5,743 nucleotides of DNA, taken from the NCBI GenBank assembly GCA_017958465.1, contig JAGDCQ010000024.1, positions 1-5,743 on the forward strand. The letters are read 5' to 3'. Origin of the DNA: Lachnospiraceae bacterium. GTDB taxonomy: Bacteria; Bacillota; Clostridia; Lachnospirales; Lachnospiraceae. The first letter of the stretch is position 1; every line of letters starts with the position of its first letter. Below the pieces are notes generated by a model. The model was not told the DNA's origin. It was given only the letters and a program-made list of their open reading frames with translations, and did no database searches. Of this stretch, positions 1-4,986 are shown one piece after another. The translations under genes were made by a program, and so were the position numbers.

Positions 1-137
1 ACCCAGCCGGGCTTCGGATAAATCTGTGTAAACTCTTTCTGGGCGATGCTCTTTATCTCGCCCTCCTTGCTGAAGATTATGCATCTCGAGCTTGTTGTCC
101 CCTGGTCCAATGCCATTACATACTGTCTTTTGCTCAT
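1..137 (-). CDS. glpK: Glycerol kinase, N-terminal fragment (runs off the left edge)
   Basis: Glycerol kinase phosphorylates glycerol with ATP to give sn-glycerol 3-phosphate in the cytoplasm. Only the first 45 codons are in the window. The translation begins MSKRQYVMALDQGTTSSR, which carries the DQGTTSSR phosphate-binding loop of the FGGY sugar-kinase family. It continues with a QKEFTQIYPKPGW stretch that is characteristic of glycerol kinase rather than xylulokinase or gluconokinase. The ATG at 137 is chosen because the family N-terminus starts within a few residues of the DxGTT loop, and the frame just upstream has no alternative start. No canonical Shine-Dalgarno lies 5-10 nt before the ATG. 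An AAGGGG run at 166-161 is 23 nt away, and a 14-nt inverted repeat lies in between. The gene has its own promoter and is separated from the HD-GYP gene by a terminator, so it starts a new transcription unit. The assignment is firm. Whether the rest of the gene is intact cannot be seen. Confidence 0.93.
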   Translation of the reverse strand, partial: MSKRQYVMALDQGTTSSRCIIFSKEGEIKSIAQKEFTQIYPKPGW

Positions 138-144
138 AGTTTTT

Positions 145-158
145 ACCGCCCCGGCGGT
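145..158 (-). repeat. GC-rich inverted repeat between candidate SD and glpK start
   Basis: On the minus strand this reads ACCGCCGGGGCGGT, a perfect inverted repeat. As RNA it can form five strong pairs closed by a four-base loop. It sits 7 nt before the glpK ATG (137) and 2 nt after an AAGGGG run (166-161). If folded, it would bring AAGGGG to an effective 9 nt from the start codon. Alternatively, its own GGGGCGG could be a weak ribosome binding site that is hidden by folding. The repeat itself is seen directly. The function is inferred. Confidence 0.5.
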
Positions 159-187
159 TTCCCCTTTCCCTTCTCATACATTGCTTA

Positions 188-221
188 GCGGGCTCCGTTC
201 TTCCCGTACCGAAACGCCCAC
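188..221 (-). other. Possible stem-loop in glpK mRNA leader
   Basis: In the minus-strand transcript, GTGGGC (221-216) can pair with GCCCGC (193-188) through five Watson-Crick pairs and one G-U pair. A short inner GUU/AAC pairing can extend it. It lies inside the ~95-nt leader predicted from the promoter at 238-266. No T-run follows, so it is not an intrinsic terminator. It does not match any riboswitch class I can recognise. Confidence 0.25.
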
Positions 222-237
222 TTTCACACATATAACA

Positions 238-266
238 AGTATACTCCAGATGCACTAAAAAGGCAA
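238..266 (-). promoter_or_regulatory. Sigma-A type promoter for glpK
   Basis: The minus strand has TTGCCT (266-261) as -35 and TATACT (243-238) as -10, separated by exactly 17 bp. Transcription would start near 231, giving a leader of about 95 nt before the glpK ATG. The stretch just upstream of the -35 (281-267) is almost all A/T. It is also the U-tract of the preceding terminator, so it could serve as an UP-like element. Confidence 0.75.
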
Positions 267-274
267 GAAAGTAT

Positions 275-328
275 AAAAAAACAGCAACAACCGCCGGATC
301 CGGTTCATACGGATCAGTGGTCGTTGCT
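275..328 (-). terminator. Intrinsic terminator of the HD-GYP gene
   Basis: On the minus strand a 19-nt arm (328-310) pairs with a 20-nt arm (302-283) across a 7-nt loop. I count 18 pairs, including two G-U, with one mismatch and one bulged base. The stem is followed by one G and then seven Ts (281-275). The HD-GYP stop codon (TGA, 316-314) lies inside the 5' arm, so the last codons form part of the terminator. No T-run is present on the other side, so it works in one direction only. Confidence 0.9.
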
Positions 329-2713
329 GTGATCCCTCACATCCGTGATCACGACCTGATCGCCTGTGAGGGCAACGTACAGGTTGTCGATGTTGCCTTT
401 GATCTCCATCACGTGGGTGACAGAGATGCCGCCAATGTCGGTCTGGACCTTGAAGGAGCGGCCGCTCCTTTTGATCGTAGCTTTGCACTCCATGCCCTCT
501 TTCAGCTTGGCCTTCCAGAGGTCCCAGGTCTCAAACGCGTCCAGGCGGTCGACTATGGTCTTGTTCACCACACGGTCGGGCTCTGTTGTGCTCTCGCCGT
601 CTGCGCGGAGGCAGGCGTACTCAACATACATGGGGCCGTCCACGGAACCGTCGCCGGACGAATACAGGAGAACATAAGGGCAGTGCCAAACAAGACGGGC
701 CGTCTCGAGCGCCTTTGCAAAGAACGTAAGGGTAAGCTCCTTTTTGAAGGGGATGCCACGGGAGGCGGCTGTCCTTGCGCCTTCTATCTGAACGTTAGGC
801 ACGATGCCTTCTGGAGCGTTTTTAATATAGTCGATCTCTTCAGCGATGCGGGGGATGAAATCCTTATCGATGGCATCCCTGGAGCGGTCTATCGCTACGT
901 CGAACAGCGTGCAGTTCTCGCCGGTAAGCGCAAGATAAAGGTATCTGGTGCTGTCCGGAAGCGCTATCGTGATCTCTATGGTCCGCTCGTCACTGTCTAT
1001 GCGCACAAGAGCGTGATCCCTGTATTTTACGGCGCTTATCTCCAGATGCTTCTCGTTGGTGATAGGCTTCATCCCGCTGTTTTTCAGGCGGATCTCTGTC
1101 TGCACGTTCCTTGCGTTTTTAAAATCAACTTTGCCGTCCGCGCGTATTTCACCGTATTCAAAATACTGAAGCTGACGGATCTTTGCTTCCGTCTCGTGAA
1201 CCCTCTCGTCGATGGAATCAAAAAGCACGATGGAAGGAATACTTGTTTCCCTGCTAAAGCCTTCGTGAGGCTCATAATTCAGGCTGATGCTCGTAAACCT
1301 TTCGTTTACCCTGATCCCCTCAGAGATCACCGATCTGTACTCGTTGCAAACAAGCTCGTTATCGCCGCCAAGCTCCTTTATCTCGTCACGCTCCTTCATT
1401 TTGTAGCGCGTATCGTGATCCATCATATCTATCATGATGAGGGCGTAATCGGGATCAAACTGGGTTTCTATGCCCTTTACGAACTCTTCGCGGACGATCT
1501 GCTGGGGCATCGTATCCCTGTAGCTACGCTTTGAAGTCATGGCATCATACGCATCCGCAACACCGATCACACGGGCGATGTCTGGAATATCTTCACCTTT
1601 GAGGCCTTCGGGATAGCCTTTTCCGTCATAACGTTCGTGATGGTAATGGGCGCCGACGCTGAGATAGGGGGACTCGCTGATGGTGGAAAGTATCTGCTTT
1701 CCGATAACGGGATGCATCTTGATGGCCGCAAACTCCTCGTCGGTAAGGCGCCCTTCTTTGTTAAGGATATTGCCCGGGACACCTATCTTTCCAACGTCAT
1801 GGAGAAGGGCCGCAAAGTAGATATTCTGGCACTCTTCCGGCGACTTTCCCGCTGCCTCGGCGATCTTGCGCGAATACCAGGCCACACGCCTTGAATGGCC
1901 GTGGGTGTATTTGTCTTTTGCATCGATAGCGTTGGCAAGTGCTTCCGCAGTCTGGGAGAAAACAAGCTGGAGCCTTTCTTTCTCATCGTTCACGAGCGCA
2001 AGCTCACGTTTATTTGCACGCTCCACTTCGTCATTAAGGTCGAAAAGCGCGAACATATAAAGCAGGATGACCATCCCTACCATCGACAGGTTTGTAAGGG
2101 ACAGCCCGTACAGGAACAGCTGGAGGATGCTCGCAGCCATCGGAACGATGGCAAACAGGAACAAAGAAAGACTGATAAGCGGTTTTAAACGTTTATTATA
2201 CTGGATTATGACTGTCAGGATCAGCGCAGAGATCAGAAGCGGCAGCAGATACCATACCGTGAACAGCGGCGTCCGATGATACCTGTTTTGCTCATCAAAG
2301 GTATAAAACCATCCAAAGAACTGGGAAACACAAAGGATCACCATGCTGGAGCATACTATGATCATGATCACCTTGAGACGGACAGGTATCCTGTAGAGCC
2401 CGAGCTCGTGTTCGCAAAGATCCGCAAGATAAAGGGTAAACAGAGCAAGATCTAACATTGAAAGGAAATAGACAAGGAAATTACAGATCCGGACCATCCA
2501 GTAGCCTGTTTCGGTGATGTTTCCGCGGTAGATATAGGCGTATCTGTCGGCGATGAGGAGTGCCATAGAGCTCAGTTCGAGCAACACAAGGATAGCCCTG
2601 CGTCTGCCCGACAAAGATTTTGTAGCGATGGTCAGGACAGCTAGCAGTGCACAAATGCCGCTTAGGATAAGCATGAGATTCAACTGGTTTTCTTTGATGA
2701 AATCTACTAACAT
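314..2713 (-). CDS. Seven-TM membrane HD-GYP cyclic-di-GMP phosphodiesterase with novel C-terminal module
   Basis: Predicted to hydrolyse the second messenger c-di-GMP on the cytoplasmic face of the membrane. Of 799 residues, 11-225 hold about seven hydrophobic helices (roughly 11-30, 40-56, 72-98, 113-133, 150-171, 178-203, 208-225). A charged, probably coiled-coil linker covers 226-252. The HD-GYP domain spans about 253-435. It has YTHGHS (269-274), LLHDVGKIG (303-311), metal-ligand-type H334, HHERYDGKGYP (358-368) and VADAYDAMTSKRSYR (385-399), so every signature residue is present and the enzyme should be active. Residues ~440-799 match no domain I can name. They are beta-rich and contain two similar blocks (591-613 and 778-798). 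The start is ATG at 2713: AGGAG (2728-2724) lies 10 nt upstream, whereas the longer frame from 2767 would begin inside the -35 box. The gene is monocistronic, with its own promoter and terminator. The N-terminal helices or the C-terminal module may sense a ligand, but neither is identified. Confidence 0.88.
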   Translation of the reverse strand: MLVDFIKENQLNLMLILSGICALLAVLTIATKSLSGRRRAILVLLELSSMALLIADRYAYIYRGNITETGYWMVRICNFLVYFLSMLDLALFTLYLADLCEHELGLYRIPVRLKVIMIIVCSSMVILCVSQFFGWFYTFDEQNRYHRTPLFTVWYLLPLLISALILTVIIQYNKRLKPLISLSLFLFAIVPMAASILQLFLYGLSLTNLSMVGMVILLYMFALFDLNDEVERANKRELALVNDEKERLQLVFSQTAEALANAIDAKDKYTHGHSRRVAWYSRKIAEAAGKSPEECQNIYFAALLHDVGKIGVPGNILNKEGRLTDEEFAAIKMHPVIGKQILSTISESPYLSVGAHYHHERYDGKGYPEGLKGEDIPDIARVIGVADAYDAMTSKRSYRDTMPQQIVREEFVKGIETQFDPDYALIMIDMMDHDTRYKMKERDEIKELGGDNELVCNEYRSVISEGIRVNERFTSISLNYEPHEGFSRETSIPSIVLFDSIDERVHETEAKIRQLQYFEYGEIRADGKVDFKNARNVQTEIRLKNSGMKPITNEKHLEISAVKYRDHALVRIDSDERTIEITIALPDSTRYLYLALTGENCTLFDVAIDRSRDAIDKDFIPRIAEEIDYIKNAPEGIVPNVQIEGARTAASRGIPFKKELTLTFFAKALETARLVWHCPYVLLYSSGDGSVDGPMYVEYACLRADGESTTEPDRVVNKTIVDRLDAFETWDLWKAKLKEGMECKATIKRSGRSFKVQTDIGGISVTHVMEIKGNIDNLYVALTGDQVVITDVRDHSNDH

Positions 2714-2723
2714 TTCGCAGGCG

Positions 2724-2728
2724 CTCCT
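2724..2728 (-). promoter_or_regulatory. Ribosome binding site that fixes the HD-GYP start
   Basis: AGGAG on the minus strand, 10 nt before the ATG at 2713. It rules out the upstream in-frame ATGs at 2767 and 2740, which lie in the promoter or at the very start of the transcript and lack a Shine-Dalgarno. Confidence 0.75.
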
Positions 2729-2738
2729 ATAATACACC

Positions 2739-2767
2739 ATTATAGCACCATAGCCATAAAAATACAA
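2739..2767 (-). promoter_or_regulatory. Sigma-A type promoter for the HD-GYP gene
   Basis: The minus strand has TTGTAT (2767-2762) as -35 and a perfect TATAAT (2744-2739) as -10, with 17 bp between them. The start of transcription would be near 2732, leaving a leader of about 20 nt that just accommodates the AGGAG site. It diverges from the ptb promoter, and the two -35 boxes are 42 bp apart. Confidence 0.8.
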
Positions 2768-2788
2768 CCTTCGCTAGTGCGCAAAAAT

Positions 2789-2828
2789 CGAAACAGACAC
2801 AGAAAAAACTTGATATTTCCGAAACGGA
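2789..2828. repeat. Pair of CGAAACnGA direct repeats flanking the ptb -35 box
   Basis: CGAAACAGA (2789-2797) and CGAAACGGA (2820-2828) match at 8 of 9 positions and are offset by 31 bp, about three helical turns. The second copy falls in the spacer between the ptb -35 and -10 and forms part of a small inverted repeat (TCCG-AAA-CGGA, 2818-2828). The first lies 12 bp upstream of the -35. This arrangement would suit a repressor, but the repeats are short and could be chance. Confidence 0.3.
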
Positions 2829-2837
2829 TGATATAAT
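2810..2837 (+). promoter_or_regulatory. Sigma-A type promoter for ptb-buk
   Basis: TTGATA (2810-2815) as -35 and a perfect TATAAT (2832-2837) as -10, with a 16-bp spacer. Transcription should start near 2844, giving a leader of about 45 nt before the ptb ATG at 2889. Such close matches to consensus suggest high basal expression, fitting a main fermentation pathway. Confidence 0.8.
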
Positions 2838-2855
2838 AACAAAAAACGGTTTAGC

Positions 2856-2871
2856 GCATTAAAGCATTAAA
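2856..2871 (+). repeat. Tandem 8-bp direct repeat in the ptb leader
   Basis: GCATTAAA occurs twice back to back (2856-2863 and 2864-2871), just downstream of the predicted transcription start and just before the ribosome binding site. It could be an operator half-site pair or an mRNA element. An AT-rich chance repeat is equally possible. Confidence 0.35.
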
Positions 2872-2888
2872 CAAGAAGGAGAGTTGCC

Positions 2889-3785
2889 ATGTATACTACT
2901 TTTAAGGAGATCGAAAAAGCAGTTATAGACAAAAAGAACCCGAAAAAACTGGTCCTTGCCGCAAGCGCAGATGATGTTGCCCTTGAGTCAGTGGTCCGCG
3001 CCACCAGGAACGGCATCATAGACCCCCAGCTTGTGGGCGATGCGCAAAAAACCGCGGAATACCTGAAGGATTTGGGTGAAAACCCTGCCGATTACGATAT
3101 CACCGATGAACCCGACCCTCTAAAGGCTGTAAAGATCGCCTGCGAGCGCGTCCGGGACGGAAAAGCCGACATGCCCATGAAGGGTCTTATGCAGTCCGGC
3201 GACTACCTTAGAGCCATCCTCGACAAATCCTACGGATTCCTGCCCGAAAAAGGCATGCTTACAGAGGCCACCGTTTTCGAATACGGCGGCAGGCTTATCA
3301 CCGCTACAGACTGTGCTGTCGTGATCGCACCCGATTATTCCGAAAAGATCAAGATCATAAACAATGCTGTTATCTTTACCCGTGCCCTCGGGATTGAAAC
3401 CCCCAAGGTCGCTGTCATCACCCCCGTAGAGATAGTTAATCCGAAGATCCCTTCCACCATTGATGCCGCAATGCTGGCTGTTGCCAACAAGCGCGGCCAG
3501 ATAAAGGGATGTATCGTAGACGGGCCTCTTGCCCTCGACAACGCCATCTCAGCCGAATCCGCCGCTCACAAGGGGATAGTGAGCGAAGTAGCCGGAGATG
3601 CCGATATCCTGCTGCTCCCGGATCTCGACTCCGGAAACCTTATGCTCAAAGCCGTGATCTATATGATGAACACCGTTTCCTCAAGCAACATTATCGGAAC
3701 GCTTATTCCCGTTGTTATGACTTCACGGTCCGACACCCCCGAAAACAAATATAATTCCATCCTTACCGCCGTTATCCGCGCATAA
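2889..3785 (+). CDS. ptb: Phosphate butyryltransferase
   Basis: Cytoplasmic enzyme catalysing butyryl-CoA + phosphate = butyryl phosphate + CoA, the first half of the phosphorylating butyrate pathway. The protein has 298 residues, the normal length for the phosphate acetyl/butyryltransferase family. Family landmarks are visible in order: MKGLMQSGDYLRAILDK (97-113), APDYSEKIKIINNAV (147-161), VNPKIPSTIDAAML (183-196), GQIKGCIVDGPLALDNAIS (203-221), AGDADILLLPDLDSGN (235-250) and TSRSDTPENKYNS (278-290). The ATG at 2889 follows an AAGGAG site (2876-2881) with 7-nt spacing. It is the first gene of an operon with buk 62 bp downstream. That partnership favours butyryltransferase over acetyltransferase (pta would normally pair with ackA). 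Activity on branched or other short acyl-CoAs cannot be excluded from sequence. Confidence 0.93.
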   Translation: MYTTFKEIEKAVIDKKNPKKLVLAASADDVALESVVRATRNGIIDPQLVGDAQKTAEYLKDLGENPADYDITDEPDPLKAVKIACERVRDGKADMPMKGLMQSGDYLRAILDKSYGFLPEKGMLTEATVFEYGGRLITATDCAVVIAPDYSEKIKIINNAVIFTRALGIETPKVAVITPVEIVNPKIPSTIDAAMLAVANKRGQIKGCIVDGPLALDNAISAESAAHKGIVSEVAGDADILLLPDLDSGNLMLKAVIYMMNTVSSSNIIGTLIPVVMTSRSDTPENKYNSILTAVIRA

Positions 3786-3811
3786 CGGTCAGGACAAAAC
3801 AAACATACTAT

Positions 3812-3827
3812 GCCGCAGTTTTGCGGC
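3812..3827 (+). repeat. Small hairpin in the ptb-buk intergenic gap
   Basis: GCCGCA (3812-3817) and TGCGGC (3822-3827) form a perfect 6-bp stem with a GTTT loop. It lies 27 bp after the ptb stop and 5 bp before the buk Shine-Dalgarno (GGAGA, 3833-3837). No T-run follows, so it is not a terminator. It could modulate mRNA stability or buk translation. Confidence 0.5.
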
Positions 3828-3847
3828 CTGACGGAGATAAACAAAAC

Positions 3848-4942
3848 ATGTACAAGATTCTGGTGATCAACCCCGGTTCAACCTCTACAAAGATCAGCCT
3901 TTTTGAGGACGACAAAAACCTGTATACCGAAAGCCTTTTTCATGATGCCCCCGAGCTTCTGAAGTTCCCTCACGTTAACGACCAGACAGGCTTTAGAAAG
4001 CAGGTCATCCTGGACTTTCTGAAAGCCCATAATACAAACCCTTCCGATATCGACGTTTTTGTTGGCCGCGGCGGAAGCGCGCAAACCCAGCATGCGGGCG
4101 TTACGGTTATCGACGACAGGCTCTACGACGATACAAAGCGTGCCGTAGGCGGCAACAACCACCCTGCAAAGCTCGGTGTCATGATCGCCTATGAGCTCTG
4201 CAAAGAATATGGCGGAAAAATGTTCACTCTCAACCCTACGAACGTGGACGAACTCTGCGATTATGCACGCCCGACAGGCATAAAAGGAGTGTACAGGAAG
4301 GCCCAGACCCATGTTTTAAACCAGAAGGGTATAGCCGCGATCCATGCGCAAAAGCTCGGAAAGAAGTATGAGGACTGCAGGTTCATCATCTGCCACATAG
4401 ATGGCGGCATCACCATCACGGCCCACGAATACGGCAAGATGATAGACAGCAACGAAGGTGCGGGCGGAGACGGTCCTTTCACCCCCACAAGGCTTGGAAG
4501 CATCCCCATCCTCGAGATATGCGACTATCTTGAATCCGGCCACACCGTAAGCGAGCTTCGGATCATGCTCTCGCGCGCAGGCGGCTTTGTTAACCATTTT
4601 GGCACCTCCAACTCCGACACCATCCACGAACGCATAGAAAGCGGCGACAAATACGCAAAACTCATCTGGGAGACCATGTGCTACCAGATATGTAAAGAGA
4701 TCGGCGCCATGAGCACCGTCCTTAAGGGCAAGGTCGACGCGATCCTCCTTACAGGCGGGCTTGTACGCTTTAATGACCTTGTTGATTTCATAAAGAATCG
4801 CTGCGGGTTCCTGGCTCCCATAGAGCTCTACCCGGGTGAGGTCGAGCAGGAAGCCATGGCAGAAGCCGTCCTCAAGGTCCTTCGCGGAGAGGATACCGCA
4901 AACACCTACACAGGAGAGCCTGTGTTCAAGGGCTTCGAATGA
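3848..4942 (+). CDS. buk: Butyrate kinase (divergent in the glycine-rich motif)
   Basis: Transfers phosphate from butyryl phosphate to ADP, yielding butyrate and ATP in the cytoplasm. The 364-residue product belongs to the acetate/butyrate kinase branch of the ASKHA fold. It has VINPGSTSTKISLF (6-19, phosphate 1 loop), VGRGG (72-76), a GVYRKAQTHVLNQKG stretch (147-161), DGPFTPTRLGSIP (208-220), FGTSNSD (251-257), CYQICKEIGAMSTVLKGKVD (278-297) and LLTGGLVR (300-307). The usual HLGGGIS motif is replaced by HIDGGIT (183-189), which puts an aspartate in the glycine-rich loop. I chose ATG 3848 because it has GGAGA (3833-3837) upstream and gives the normal family N-terminus. A TTG at 3821 would add nine residues from the hairpin region. 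Its place directly behind ptb makes butyrate the likely substrate. Related acyl phosphates such as isobutyryl phosphate are possible. Confidence 0.9.
   Translation: MYKILVINPGSTSTKISLFEDDKNLYTESLFHDAPELLKFPHVNDQTGFRKQVILDFLKAHNTNPSDIDVFVGRGGSAQTQHAGVTVIDDRLYDDTKRAVGGNNHPAKLGVMIAYELCKEYGGKMFTLNPTNVDELCDYARPTGIKGVYRKAQTHVLNQKGIAAIHAQKLGKKYEDCRFIICHIDGGITITAHEYGKMIDSNEGAGGDGPFTPTRLGSIPILEICDYLESGHTVSELRIMLSRAGGFVNHFGTSNSDTIHERIESGDKYAKLIWETMCYQICKEIGAMSTVLKGKVDAILLTGGLVRFNDLVDFIKNRCGFLAPIELYPGEVEQEAMAEAVLKVLRGEDTANTYTGEPVFKGFE
4908..4925 (-). terminator. Weak hairpin at the buk 3' end, possible stop signal for the FHA transcript
   Basis: ACACAGG (4908-4914) and CCTGTGT (4919-4925) form a perfect 7-bp stem with a 4-nt loop, inside the last codons of buk. 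Read on the minus strand it lies 30 bp past the FHA stop codon. The following sequence (AGGTGTTTG) is only slightly T-rich, so termination would be inefficient. Confidence 0.25.
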
Positions 4943-4950
4943 GCTTTGCT

Positions 4951-4986
4951 GCCTTTAGCTTCCCTGCAGGACAAAGGCCTTGTTTG
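4951..4986 (+). terminator. Weak stem-loop just after buk
   Basis: GCCTTT (4951-4956) pairs with AAAGGC (4973-4978), with an inner TCC/GGA pairing (4961-4963 and 4969-4971), followed by CTTGTTTG. It begins 8 nt after the buk stop. The interrupted stem and broken T-run make this a weak candidate compared with the palindrome at 5021. Confidence 0.2.

Noticed and set aside
142..181. A 12-codon upstream ORF in the glpK leader (ATG at 181)
   Set aside because: It has no convincing SD and no attenuator structure tied to it, and its codons show no bias for a particular amino acid beyond the purine-rich run. Most likely chance.
46..258. A 70-codon plus-strand open frame across the glpK start region
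   Set aside because: It is a shadow of glpK and its leader, with no family resemblance and no ribosome binding site.
317..1534. A 405-codon open frame on the plus strand, antisense to the HD-GYP gene
   Set aside because: Its codons align opposite the real gene, and its translation shows no family motif. The minus-strand frame has intact HD-GYP motifs, a promoter, an SD and a terminator. The openness follows from codon bias of the real gene.
2714..2767. An 18-residue N-terminal extension of the HD-GYP protein starting at 2767
   Set aside because: That ATG lies in the -35 hexamer and another in-frame ATG (2740) overlaps the -10 box, so neither would be in the transcript. The AGGAG site supports the start at 2713.
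2838..2888. A c-di-GMP or other riboswitch in front of ptb
   Set aside because: The leader predicted from the promoter is only about 45 nt, too short for a known aptamer, and contains no conserved riboswitch core.
3821..3847. A nine-residue extension of Buk starting from TTG at 3821
   Set aside because: The TTG lies within the intergenic hairpin and has no SD, while ATG 3848 gives the normal family N-terminus and has GGAGA upstream.
3878..4627. Antisense open frames of 144 and 103 codons inside buk
   Set aside because: They overlap a well-supported gene on the other strand and have no recognisable motifs or ribosome binding sites.
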